This document shows positions 10,531 through 24,539 of a stretch of DNA of 64,000 nucleotides, piece by piece; position 1 is the stretch's first letter; each line of letters begins with the position of its first letter. The notes below the pieces were generated by a model. It made no database searches. It was given only the letters and a program-made list of their open reading frames with translations, and was not told the DNA's origin. The DNA lies in assembly GCF_032884065.1 (NCBI RefSeq), contig NC_088882.1, forward strand, positions 36,913,868-36,977,867, given 5' to 3'. The position numbers were made by a program, and so were the translations under genes. Origin of the DNA: Artemia franciscana (lineage: Eukaryota; Arthropoda; Branchiopoda; Anostraca; Artemiidae).

Positions 10531-11833
10531 GAAAATAAATCCAGGTTGGTCACCTTTTTTGCTACTTTAGGAACAAAAGGCCTTCCTCGGTTGATCGAGT
10601 CATCAATAGAAATCACCTTGATGGGATCTTAACTTAAGAGATTGAAAAAACATTGTTAAAAATGTATAAAATTTGTTTGACAACTTAACGGTAGTTACAG
10701 ATTATTGCAGGAGAGTGATGGCAAGTCACTACTCAAAATTCATACTAGAGAGTCCCATCACCACGTATCCTGTTTACTCTGTCTTCATCACACAAGTACT
10801 CCATATAAACTATCTTACTCATCATGAAGGTTCTTGTTTTACGTTCATTAGCGGCCAAGAAACTCCTTATTAAACTCCTCCTTTTTCAATCAGTTTTCTT
10901 TGGAATTGTATCCCAATTCCTGTATCTCTCTCTTCTTCTTTTGAAACAATATTTAGCTATTTGAAATAAAGTTCATATCTTGCCCCATATTTGATACTGA
11001 TCGTTATTTCATGATTTCACGTTGAGTAGGTCTTCTTTATTTTCTCTGATTTCTTTACTATTTGTTTTGTTTTTAAGCTAATTTTTATTTTACTATGTAT
11101 TTTTTACTATGTTCTAGGATATTCTCTATTTTCACTGCTTCGTTTAATATTTACTTGTACATAATCAATTTATTGCTAGGTATCCAGCAAGCTAAGCTTC
11201 TGGGTCCATCAAAAATTAGCAATGTTTGCTAAAGATTTTCAGTACAAATAAGCTATTATCATGAAAGGACCCAGTACAGGTATAACAGACACAGACACAA
11301 GAAGCAAAAAAACATGCATGGTTTTTACTCATAAGAGAATCCCTGAACAAGAAATAGAACGCACTTAAGTTTTTGCAAATATATTTTTTTAACTGCATCC
11401 TTTAAAATCTTAAACGAAGCATTTTTTAAATTGCCGCTTATATGAGCTCAATACCAGGCTATTAATACCTGACAGCCATTATCAATTTACAGACTACAAG
11501 ACTTGCAACATTTCCAAATTTAGGCTCTTTCTTTTGTTAGAAACTTCAATTTAAAGAAGATATTGGAAATGTGCCAGTTGAGAGTCAAGTAAGAAATTTA
11601 TTATCAATAAATCAACGACGAAGACCTTATATTTACAAGAGTTAAAATCTAGTGAAATTACATTAACAATCTTTCAGAAAATTCTGAAGGGGATGTTGAA
11701 CTAAATCTGAAAACACTACGTGCATCCAGGTTGTCCAAGTGGTCAAAAAATTAAATAATGTTTATAATATTATCCAATAATAAATATTTGGCATTAAAAA
11801 ACGATCTGGAATTAATTTAGTCTTTTGCAAGTA
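10531..11833. other. unassigned AT-rich sequence
   Basis: No supported gene, repeat or motif. Short ORFs at 10673-10873 and 11216-11398 have no recognisable features. Confidence 0.4.
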
Positions 11834-11845
11834 AAGTTATTTGAG
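11834..11845 (+). repeat. possible target-site duplication flanking the Penelope pair (left)
   Basis: The 12-mer aagttatttgag recurs exactly at 14703-14714, bracketing the inverted Penelope pair. At the right side it lies about 30 bp beyond the last clear homology, so this is suggestive only. Confidence 0.35.
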
Positions 11846-12130
11846 GTATGAAAACAAAGAAAGGAAATAATAAATGAAAAGAGAAAAATCACATAGGTGA
11901 AAACGAGGATTTTATCAGCCAGTAGCAAAATATGAAAAACAAGGAAATATTTCGACAAGGACCTCCGCCAAGTCGTCCTCAGTGCTCAAAAAATAAGAAA
12001 GAGAAAAAAGAAAAAAAAGAAACAAAAAAGAAACAACAACAAAATCTAACCTTCTTAAGTGAACTGTACGAGAGGAAAAAAGACACTGAATCAAACAACA
12101 AAAACCAACTTGAAATCAATGAAAGAGAAG

Positions 12131-13822
12131 TTACCAATTAGATTGAATAAGCATCCTTTGCCTTGCAACAGATTTCGCCTGTCTACAATTTCGGTTTTCA
12201 TTAGATATGCGGACAGGTTGTCTTAAATCAGATTGGACGAAAATATTCATAGAGTCTTTTAATATTAAATTGTTATAAATTGGGCTTAAGGAAATATCTC
12301 CCGTGTCTCTATTTATAGCCAAATTTCTATTTATATGTTTTTTGTTTGTTTTTATCTCAATTGCCTCTTTAAAAGATTGTGGTGGACCATTTACGGTAGA
12401 TGTTAAAGTTGCCTCTTCAAAAAGAACTAAATGGTCAGGATTTTCGTATATATGCTGGGCCAGAGCGGAATCAAAGTTGTCATTTTTATTTTCCAATCTC
12501 AGGGACTTATCTATTGAAATTTTGTGTTCATGCAATCGTTTCCCTAGTTGTTGATGGGTCCTGCCAGTGTAAATTGTTCCACATGAACACGGGACTCTGT
12601 AGACACCACTACCTAGTATAGGGTCCGTTTTATCCTTGCCTGAGTTGAAAAAATATTCAGCTTTCTGTTCAGTTTTGAAAGAAACAGAGAGATTATGTTC
12701 TTTTAAAAATTTTCCAAGTTTGTCGCTGAGTTTCGAGGCGTATGGTAATGTAGTGAAAGTTTTTTTCTCAATTGCCAGTGTAACTGAATCAAGGGGGACG
12801 GGCTCCCTATTTTCCTGTTTTACCTTTTTTAATCGTCTATCTATTATATTTTCAATGAGATTGATTGGGTAGCCATTGCAGATTAGAATATCTTTAACAT
12901 AATCTAACTTGGACTTTACATGATTGCGTGAACATATTTTTACAACCCTTTCGACTAAAGAAATTACTACTCCTCTTTTTACACAAGGAGGGTGATTTGA
13001 CGAGAAATGTCGATACCGATCATTATGGGTCGGCTTTCTATATATAGAAAATTCAAGGCTATGAATATTTTTTATAATTAAAACATCCAAGAGAGGGAAC
13101 TCCTGAATCTTCCAGTTCTGTTGTAAATTGAAGATTCGAATCAAAAGAATTCAAATGTGCCAAAAAACTTTTAGAGAGTCCTGACCATGTTCCCAAATAG
13201 CAAGAATATCATCAACGAAACGAAACCAGAGAAAGTGTTTTAAGGGGAAGCTATTCAAAGCAGACTGTTCTATGAAATCCATGTAAAAATTTGCCAAAAA
13301 GGAGACAAACCAGTGCCCATGGGTAGGCCCTTGACCTGAAAGAAAAATTTTTCTCGAAAAATAAAATATAAAAAGAACTTGTTGCAAAGACGTACAAGCG
13401 TCATTATTGTGTCAATTTCCAAGGTTTTATAATCTGACCAAGCAGAATTTTCCTCCTTTGTAAGGCTTGTTCACATTTATGGGCATCGTATGAAGTGTAC
13501 ATGGAAACTGCATCAAAATTAGATAAGATAGTTTTTTCTGTTATACTATGATTTTTGATCTTCTCAACAAGATCATGGAATTTTTTATATAAGATTTCTG
13601 TGTTGGTAGAAGAGACTTGAAAATTGTAGCTATGAATCTTCCTACACCTGTAGCTGGAGAACTATAACATGCTACAATAGGACGTAACGTAGTATCCTTC
13701 TTATGGATTTTGGGTAGACCATAAAATTTTGGGGCTGGACAACCTTTTGGGTAAAATTTTCTGTACATTTGAGGGGTGATTAGTCTATTGTCTAATTCCA
13801 TATTAAATTTAAAAAAAAACAT
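12131..13822 (-). pseudogene. Penelope-like element: reverse transcriptase plus GIY-YIG endonuclease, frameshifted
   Basis: Pieces in order on the minus strand: 13822-13541 with 'FYGLPKIHK' and 'LRPIVACYSSPATG'; 13540-13388, disrupted but retaining 'FDAVSMYTS'; 13387-13151 with catalytic 'FRFVDDILAIW'; and 13144-12131, a 337-codon open stretch. The last piece carries 'EFSIYRKPTHNDRYRHFSSNHP', 'KRGVVISLVERV' and the GIY-YIG motif 'GVYRVPCSC ... IYTGRTHQQLGKRLHEHK'. That architecture (telomerase-like RT fused to GIY-YIG) defines EN-positive Penelope-like elements. The canonical YIG reads YTG here. At least two frameshifts separate the pieces and the amino-terminal RT region is missing, so this is a relic. 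The last piece is the best-preserved ORF of the cluster. Confidence 0.9.
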
Positions 13823-14671
13823 GATCTCTCAGTTTCTTTCAAAACTGAACAAAAAGTTGAACATTTTTTCAACTCAGGAAAGGATAAAACGGACCCTATG
13901 CTAGGTAGTGGTGTCTATAGAGTCCCGTGTTCATGTGGAAAATTTTACATTGGCGGGACCCATCAACAGCTAGGGGAACGATTGCATGAACACAAAATTT
14001 CAATAGATAAGTCCCCGAGATTGGAAAATAAAAATGACAACTTTGATTCAGCTCTGGCCCAGCATATATACGAAAATCCTGACCATTTAGTTCTTTTTGA
14101 AGAGGCAACTTTAATATCTACTGTAAATGGCCTGCCACAATCTTTTAAAGAGGCAATTGAGATAAAAAAAACAACATATAAATAGAAATTTGGCTATAAA
14201 TAGAGACACGGGAGATATTTCCTTAAGCCCAATTTATAACAATTTAATATTAAAAGACTCTATGAATATTTTTGTCCGGTCTGATTTAAGACAACCTGTC
14301 CGCATATCTAATGAAAACCGAAATTGAAGACAGGAAAAATCTGTTGCAACGCAAAGGATATTTATTCAATCTAATTGGTAACTTGTCTTTCATTGATTTC
14401 AAGTTGGTTTTTGTTGTTTGATTCAGTGTCTTTTTTCCTCTCGTATAGTCCACTTAAGAAGGTTAGATTTTGCTGTTGTTTCTTTTTTGTTTCTTTTTTT
14501 CTTTTTCCTCTTTCTTATTTTTTTGAGCACTGAGGACGACTTGGCGGAGGTCCTTGTCGAAATATTTGCTGTTTTTTCATATTTTGCTACTGGCTGATAA
14601 AATCCTCGTTTTTCACCTATTTGATTTTTCTCTTTTCATTTATTATTTCATTTCTTTGTTTGCATACGTCA
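13820..14671 (+). pseudogene. second Penelope-like copy: GIY-YIG end only, 5'-truncated
   Basis: This plus-strand copy begins inside the linker before the endonuclease ('SFKTEQKVEHFFNSGKDKTDP') and runs through 'GVYRVPCSCGKFYIGGTHQQL', keeping a canonical YIG. A one-base change in an A-run at about 14166-14180 shifts the frame after 'EAIEIK'. The remainder, 'NRNLAINRDTGDISLSPIY', continues in another frame to a UTR identical in layout to the left copy. It diverges head-to-head from the minus-strand copy at about 13820. Partial tandem or inverted copies of this kind are known for Penelope-like elements. Confidence 0.88.
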
Positions 14672-14702
14672 TGCATAGCCAATATGGTCTCAGAACGTAC
14701 TT

Positions 14703-14714
14703 AAGTTATTTGAG
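14703..14714 (+). repeat. possible target-site duplication flanking the Penelope pair (right)
   Basis: Exact 12-bp match (aagttatttgag) to 11834-11845. Confidence 0.35.
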
Positions 14715-17849
<3,135 letters not shown>

Positions 17850-18339
17850 TAAAAGTATGCAGTCAATTCGGCCAGAATCTCCACTCAGTGTTCTAATCCT
17901 GAAATAAGTATAATATAACATAAAATAAAAACTGCAAAATCCAATATAAAGATATACCTTAAAAAAAAAAAAAACAGCAAATACATCCCAAAAACAGCAA
18001 AACTGTGAGAGAAAACATAACTGGATATGCATCACTGATAATAAAATGATCGGACCGTTATACAAATAGAATAAATGTTGGTATTCATTTCGCAACTTAA
18101 TTCTAGGCAATTAATGAGCTAATCTCTGGCCAGGTTTTGAAGTTCGTATATATGCAAGATACTATAAAATATTTAGGACACTGTTCGTCATTTTTGATTT
18201 TACTGTGTTTATCTTTTTTCTTCTTTAAACGCAGGGAGACGCAGAACGCAGATAATCATTTTATACCCCCATGGGGGAATAAAAGGATTTATCTTCTTTT
18301 GTTGCTTTCCTTTATTGTTGAGTTATTCTGTCTATACTA

Positions 18340-19200
18340 ATGTTGAAGGATCTATCTATAGGCTACGTATATTTCTACTATAAGAATAAAAATATCCAAA
18401 CGAAAAGAGTCAATGGGAGTTGACTTACTTTTATTATTTCAATATATTTTTGAATCGATAAAACAATATATCTATCGATCTATAATTATGTTTATACAAT
18501 AAATATAAAATACCCAAACATTAAAAGTCAATGAGAGCTTTTTGGGGAGGGGTGTTGGGTTATATGATGATGTATTAACTTTTATTGTTTAAATTTACGG
18601 CTAAACTGTTTAAATGAACTATCTATCTATACTTCTCTTTCAAATATCACGATAATTGAGGCATAATAAAATAAAAGTCAAGAAGTGTTGTTATAGATGT
18701 CAGGAAGGTTTCTCGGTATCATTTGTTTCTTCTAAAAGAAATTCTTTGAAAAACAAGCAAGGGTAATCGAAGCAGATCTTCTAGAGAGAGGAGTATATAA
18801 TGGGATTTTTGTCGAGGGTGTTGGGGTATGTGATGATGTATTTCCTTTTATTGTTTTAATTCATTGTTCAATCGTTGAAACAGCCTATCTATCTATTTAT
18901 ACTTATATTTCTACTATAAGAACAGAAATATCCAAAGATTAGAATTCAATGAGCCAATGGGCTTCAACTTTTTTTTGAGGGAGGGGGTAATCTATATGAT
19001 TATATATTTGCTTTTATTAATAAGTTTATTTCTGAACTGTTTAAACGATCTTTCCATCTGTTTGTCTATACTTATCACTCAATTTTCAGGATAAAATATT
19101 TCACGAATAAACGGCATCAGGAATTGTTATTAATGGAGCCCAGGAAGGTTTCTCCAGTATCCTTTGTTGCTTCAAAAACAAATTCTTTCCAAATACATAC
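18340..19200. repeat. ~425-bp diverged tandem duplication
   Basis: Blocks near 18507 and 18926 share 'tatccaaaSattaRaaKtca' and 'tatatgatgatRtatt'. Blocks near 18677 and 19107 share 'ggaaggtttctc' and 'ctttgttgcttc'. Offsets are 419 and 430 bp. A third partial relative begins near 18387. Each unit also holds 'ctatctatctat'-type tetranucleotides. Confidence 0.7.
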
Positions 19201-19849
19201 ATGTTGATCAAAGGAAATTTTTTGGAGATGAGAAGGCGTAAGAACAATACCATATCTTCTGAAATAACACCCAACCTGGAAATGAAATGTATATATTTCA
19301 TCTTCGAAGGTGAGACAGGGCCATCTCGCTATCACGTTTGCCATCCCTTTTTTCTTTGGACACCCACAAACTGGATATTTTTCAATAGAATTAGAATTTT
19401 TAGCATTGACAGTTTACTTTGATTGAGATTTTGATTCTAATGAGCCTTTATTAGGTGGATGTAGTGAGGACGTAGGAATTAAAATTGGTCAGAACCTGGG
19501 ACTTTTTTTTTCTCAGTTTAGAAAAGTTTGAAAAATAAGACATGGGATTAAGATTTGGTTTTAGAGACAATTGTAACGGCAGTTGTTAAGCAAATGACAT
19601 TTCCTAAAATATATGAGTTCCAAAAAGTTGAGGAAAGTACGCTGTGTTTCTTGAAGAATTGCCTCAGGGAAGTTTTAACTACCCGTTTGAGTGACTACCC
19701 GGTCAAGCAAGGAAGTATGCGAATATCGGGGTTTGGTCTTAGTTTCATAGTTAAATTGAAGGGTTAAGAAGATTTGGGCGGTTTTTAAGAATTGATTAAA
19801 TAAAAGTCTTTTACTACTTAAAAAAACCTTCTTATTATTCAAATTAAAC
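19201..19849. other. unassigned sequence
   Basis: No gene supported. ORFs at 19201-19422 and 19555-19767 show no recognisable domain. Confidence 0.4.
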
Positions 19850-21066
19850 GATCAGAGTGGGAAAGGAGTCGTTCTTTATGAATTGGGACTTCAGGGAGAA
19901 GAACGAGGCGTTGAGGAAGAGCAACGCCCCTCATATACGCAATTATTTCTGTTTGTCTTAAGTTCAAATGTTGCTCGTTACTTTCTGTTGAAAAAGCTTG
20001 TTTTTGTTTGATTTCTGACTGTTTTTAAGATAATGCCAGGAAATCTGGATACACCTCCAGAGAATAATTTCTGCTCCCCACGGATTTACCTCTTGACAAT
20101 TTAATCCTGATGAAAAATTTACCATGGACAGTTACCCTTAACATATCCACGTATAAAAATGAGTCAGCAAAGAGAAAGCAAGACATAAGACGAATTTCGC
20201 ATAGGAATTCTGGCTAATACCCCCCAGTATAAAATTTCCCCTGAAAAATCTGCCCCCTAGAAAATTTCCTCCCCATGGAAAATTATCGCCTTGGAAAGTC
20301 CAACCAGCAGAAAATTATATATGTGGACAATCCCACAAGCAGCAAATTTGCCCGCCACCCATAAATATGTATACGCTTTCTCATATCATATATTATACGT
20401 AAAGAATGGATAAATTTTGCAACTTAAAGGACTTTTTCAAGGGGTTGTGGGTAGTAATGATATCTCCAAAGGCGTGGTTATTTGGTCTTTCAATTATGCT
20501 GAACAAAATGCCTATCTCACAATTTTGATCCGAAGATTTTGAGAAAAAGGGGCAGGAGAGGGAGCCTAGTTACCCTCTAATGTTTTCGGTCACTAAATGG
20601 GCACTAGAACTTTTAATTTCCGCTCAAATGCGTCCTCTCCCGATATTCTAGGGCCACTTGGTCGATGCGATCACTCCTGGAAAAAAACCCACATATATAC
20701 GCATCCGGGATCTTTCTTCTTGAAAAAAAAACTATAAAATTTCTTATTTATGTAGATATGAGCTTGAAACCTCTACATTAGTTAATACGATGGATTTGAT
20801 GGTATGATTTTCATATATATTTTATTACTTTTAGGGGGTGTTGTCCCCTTTTTTGAAGATAAGGAAAAAATTTCAGGCTTCTAAGCTTTAATGGACAAGA
20901 CTTAATGAAAATTATATATTTGAAATCAGTATAAAAGTACAATTCTTTTAGTATATCTGTTGGTATCAAAATTTCATTATTTAGAGTTTTGGTTACTATT
21001 GGTTACGGTTACTATTGAACCAGGTTGCTCCTTACTTACAGTTTGTTACCACGAACTGTTTGATTT
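19850..21066 (+). mobile_element. HP1 copy with one inverted-repeat arm and full body
   Basis: It starts with a right arm ('gaggcgttgaggaagagcaa' ... 'ctcatatacgcaattatttc'), whose left partner is mostly lost. The body runs from 'aatgccaggaaatctgg' through 'gtcgatgcgatcactcctgg' and 'acgcatccgggatctttctt'. It ends in the terminal palindrome cagtttgttaccacgaactg at about 21038-21057. The sequence after 20170 carries extra C-rich 'gaaaattNccccc' repetitions typical of this sub-region of the body. Confidence 0.82.
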
Positions 21067-22290
21067 TATTGTAAAAGTTGCAATAGCATTAGAAGCAGTA
21101 TGAACATAGCGTCTTTGTTTTTTTCATTATCTCTGTCAATGTACCCTGAAAGTTTTAAATTATTACCCTAAGCATTCCCTTCGACTTTGTTTATACGTTC
21201 TTATGATAACTTGCATGAAGATAGTTTGTTTTAATTTTTTTCAAAATCCTGTCAATGGTCCCTAAAATTCCCATCTTAAAACCATTAGCTTTAGTAGGGG
21301 AAGTGGTAGCAGTAGTAGTAAAAGTAGCAGAAGTATTAGAAGTAGTAATAGCAGTAGTAGTAACAGTAGTAGTAAAAGTAGCAGAAGTATTAGAAGTAGT
21401 AATAGCAGTAGTAGTAACAGTAGTAGTTGCACTAAAAGTGGAAGTAGTAGCAGAATGAAAATATTGCCTTTTTGGTCAGTTAAAAATCTACTATAAAATA
21501 CACTGCAAGTTTCAACTTAATACTCCATTCCACTTCTAAAATATTACTGATCCGCCTTTTTGACAACTTGCATACACTTAGCGCGTTTTGATTTGATTCA
21601 GATTCCCCCTTAATATTTCCTATAATTTTCACCTTCATACCCTTAGGCTCAGTAGTAGTGTTAGTTGTCACAGTAGTTATGCTGGAGTAGTTGTAATCGT
21701 TGTAGCAGTAACACTAGTAGTAAGAGTACAACAGTAGTAACAGTAACAGTAATAGTAACAGTGACAGTAGTAAGTAGTAACAGTAATAGTAACTGTAACA
21801 GTAACTAAAATTTAAGTAATAAGCAGTAACAGTAACTGTGACAGTAGTAAGTAGTATTAGTACACACGTATTGTATTTTCATTAGTTGAACATCCCCCTC
21901 ATCATGCCCTGAGACTTTCAAGTATTGCAATAAGCCATTCATAAGATATTGCTGATACCCCCTTTCGACAACCTGTTTTCACATAGTGTGTTTTGATATA
22001 GTTCGACTTCCCTAAAATTTCCACCTTAATACCCTTAGCCTTAGTAGCAGTCACAATAGAAATGGCAGCTGTAGCAGTAATGTTGGTAAAAGATAGTAGT
22101 AGCAGTATTAGCTGTAGTAGCGTGTGCATATTGCCTTTTAGTCAATTGATCATCCCTTTCATCATCCCTTAAAGGTTCCAGCTTATTACCCTTAGCTATT
22201 GCTATTGCTATTACTGATTTAGTTCAACACACACATCAACGCTCCCTAAAAGTTCCACCCAAACGCCCTTAACCTTTTAAAAAATCAAAC
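21067..22290 (+). repeat. trinucleotide-rich mosaic array (unit ~330-430 bp)
   Basis: Each unit is an AGT/AGC/AAC trinucleotide tract followed by a ~230-bp spacer: 'attgcctttttggtcagtt', 'catgccctgaaagttt', 'gccattcNtRagatattgct', 'tttgacaacctgcatacaca', 'tagtgtgttttgatttagtt' and 'ccttaatacccttagcctta'. Three to four units are seen here and relatives occur at 26140, 27100, 29370 (inverted) and 29930. The trinucleotide tracts are at about 21297-21456, 21652-21858 and 22046-22120. The open frame at 21255-21458 is simply the translated trinucleotide repeat. Confidence 0.8.
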
Positions 22291-22294
22291 GTTA

Positions 22295-22620
22295 AACATG
22301 CCCCCCTTTCCCAATAAACATACTATATTGAAACAATGGGCGAATCGTATGGCTTGAAACCCTTACCCCGATTGATCTGTGTGTGTGTGGGGGGGGGACA
22401 CATCCAGAGGCATAGTTATTGGACCTTCTAACTATGCTGTCAAAATAGCTATCTTGAAATTTCTTATCCAAAGGTGGGTGAAATTTCGATAAAAGGTACG
22501 TGGGGGGGGGACAGGCTTCCCTTTATTCACTTTTGACTCTTAAATAGGGCACTGTAACTTTCAATTTTCAATTGAATGAGCTGCTGCGCTTCCCGTGACA
22601 TTTTCACTCCGTTCCAACAA
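22295..22620 (+). mobile_element. HP1-body-like fragment
   Basis: The order 'aacaatgggcgaatcgtatg', 'aggcatagttattggacctt', 'taactatgctgtcaaaatag' and 'cactgtaactttcaattttc' matches the middle of the HP1 body and the 275-bp arrays. It includes a GT/G-rich patch at 22379-22398. Confidence 0.6.
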
Positions 22621-23060
22621 AAATTGATGAAGCAACCAAACAAGATTTTTTACAAATTTTTCTTTGATAAAAATACTTTTTTTTAAACTTCAATTTTAAT
22701 ACAACTACTGGTCAACAGGGAAATCCTAGTAAATTGATAAACTGCTTTTAACTGTGATTTTGGTAATGAATGAAACGTTGATTATCAAAGGCAGTGCAAT
22801 AGATTTTTTATTGCACTTACAATCAATAATATGCTGCTCAATTTAGGGACCTAAAATTTCCCTTTTCAGCAGCAAAACTACAACAAATAAATGATAACTA
22901 TTCATTCAAAATTAAAGAAATTCAAAAAAAAAAAAAAAAATACAGACGAAAAACTATGCAATCTCTAAACAGCCATCTCTCATCACAAAAAAAATCCTCT
23001 GGTGGAAAGGCAAAACTAATTATCAAGAAATAAGAACAATATAAACTGTACTGATTCCTT
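22621..23060. other. unassigned sequence, downstream of the PWWP-ORF1 relic
   Basis: AT-rich with a 17-nt A-run at about 22924-22940. Read on the minus strand that run is T, so it is not a poly(A) tail for the neighbouring relic. Confidence 0.4.
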
Positions 23061-23076
23061 TTGGGAAAAGAAAAAT

Positions 23077-24217
23077 CTAAGCGACATCTTGCAACGACCA
23101 TAGGCGACGGGGGAAAGCATCACTCGCAAGGCGTATATAAACGCGACCTTGATCAGACCACACTTGTTTATTACCGTATTTTTCACGTGCTAGGTTCAGA
23201 ATGTCCCGTCTCTGCTTTGTTAAATTTTCTGATACAAATATACCAGTGCGCATTAGCTTCGACTTAAGCTTAAAACTTTTTGGGCAATTTCTTTCGACCT
23301 GAATTTGACTAGGACCGGAGCTATGGCATCTTGACAAGTTTTAGAACTGTTTAGTTTAAATCTTCTCACTTCCACAATATCACCATCAGATACTCTAGAT
23401 ATTTCCATTTTATTGCGTATCACAGCACCGATTACAGACTTTAAATCACTACTTGGAGGCTGTTTGATACCGTTGAAAAGAAGACTATCTAGCCTTAAGT
23501 CCTGATCATACATATCTAGTTTCTGTTTCTAGTTCCTCATATCAGTTCATATCTAGTTCCTCATATAGATATGTTTCATATCAGTTTCTAGTTTCTCAAG
23601 AATTATTATTTGATTTCTTAGAAATTTCAGCTCTTTACTGAGGGCTAGGAATTTCGGTCCAAACTCAACAATCAATGCTGAATAAACCTCACTAACGATA
23701 GTTGACTCTGAGCTTTTATGGCACTCAAAGTGTCACTGGACAGAGAATGCCTACCAGCAGCAGTAGCCACTAGTTTTTCATCCAGCTTCTCGATTTTTTT
23801 TTTTTAGCAAGATTTTTCATCACACTTTGGATTTCCTGTTCTGTAGCGGAAATGCGAGTAATAATAGCCGACGATCCCGCTATAGTTTGTTGCCCAGGAA
23901 TTGGAATTTGAGCTTTTAGATTCTCTTTGCAAAGTTCTATAAAAGTGTTCGGTTGATGAATAAAATCATCAAATGCTCCCTTTTTACCCTTGCTAGTAGA
24001 TTTTATAGCTTCAGCCTCATTTGCCTCAAACTGCATAAGCTGTGATTCGAGAACAAACTGGGTGTCATGTGACCCGTAGCAAAAAAAACAGATACTTAAA
24101 GACTTTTGACTTTGAGTTCGCAGTCTTTTGATCCAAAACTTCAATAATACGAACTGGCCAATCGGGGAATCCTCGAAACTTTGCTAGGGCCAGATCATGA
24201 ATACTAAATTTAGCCAT
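23077..24217 (-). pseudogene. PWWP-domain plus coiled-coil plus FP/ORF1-like protein, frameshifted relic
   Basis: Translation from an ATG at 24217 gives a PWWP-like start: 'LALAKFRGFPDWPVRIIEV' (residues 9-27), then 'KYLFFCYGSHDTQFV' (41-55) after correcting one extra base in an 8-nt homopolymer (24081-24088). This resembles the aromatic-cage fold seen in HDGF/LEDGF-type PWWP domains. A charged linker follows, then 'FGPKFLALSKELKFLRNQ', a likely coiled coil, after a second frameshift at the T-run near 23800-23812. The carboxy part, 23513-23077, reads 'GIKQPPSSDLKSVIGAVI', 'APVLVKFRSKEIAQKVL', 'GIFVSENLTKQRRDILNL' and 'WSDQGRVYIR'. It resembles the Baculo_FP-type RNA-binding domain of ORF1 proteins in arthropod non-LTR elements, and is split by a third frameshift near 23255. 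A 24-bp duplication (23528/23552) interrupts the linker. I infer an ORF1-type nucleic-acid chaperone carrying a chromatin-reader domain. A host gene copy is the alternative. No reverse transcriptase follows. Confidence 0.62.
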
Positions 24218-24487
24218 TATCTGTAGCTCAAATTTATCAAAAGTTATTTACAACAGTTGCCAAAAAACTCGTGCCTGTTAGTGGGGCAGGCCCACCTCAG
24301 CAGTGGCAATCCCCGTTTGACAGGTGGCCCTGTGAAACGCAGAACCTGCTAATTGATTTCTTCACCGTACTCTTAAACATATCCAAATATCCGAGCATCC
24401 AAAATACTCGTGCCAATAATCACACGTCACTAATTATCAGAACTAGCGAAATGCGACTGAATTGAATGAATGCTAGATGCGAACTGG
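24218..24487. other. region 5' of the PWWP-ORF1 relic
   Basis: More GC-rich than its surroundings at 24265-24345. It could be the 5' UTR or internal promoter region of the element, but no promoter motif was identified. Confidence 0.3.
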
Positions 24488-24531
24488 CACATCGCTCTTC
24501 GTTTAGAGCAACTTAAACGAAGAGCGATGTG
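24488..24531. repeat. perfect 18-bp inverted repeat with 8-nt loop
   Basis: The arms cacatcgctcttcgttta (24488-24505) and taaacgaagagcgatgtg (24514-24531) are exact reverse complements around the loop gagcaact. It sits at the junction between the PWWP-ORF1 upstream region and the 275-bp array. Confidence 0.9.
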
Positions 24532-24539
24532 GGACTTCG

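Larger units (their letters stand above)
11842..14671. repeat. long inverted repeat formed by two Penelope-like copies
   Basis: The left arm (about 11842-12700) and right arm (about 13820-14671) are inverted copies of the 3' part of one element: GIY-YIG coding sequence, 3' UTR with the A/G-rich tract, and the shared outer edge 'gtatgNaaacaaag'. The ~1.1 kb between the arms is the reverse-transcriptase part of the left copy. Identity is high enough that the GIY-YIG ORFs align almost throughout. Confidence 0.88.

Noticed and set aside
11834..14714. Hammerhead motif in the Penelope-like pair
   Set aside because: No CTGANGA...GAAA arrangement was found near either end; only ctgataa near 11916, without a stem.
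21255..21458. Valine-rich 67-codon ORF as a membrane protein
   Set aside because: It is a translation of AGT-type trinucleotide repeats.
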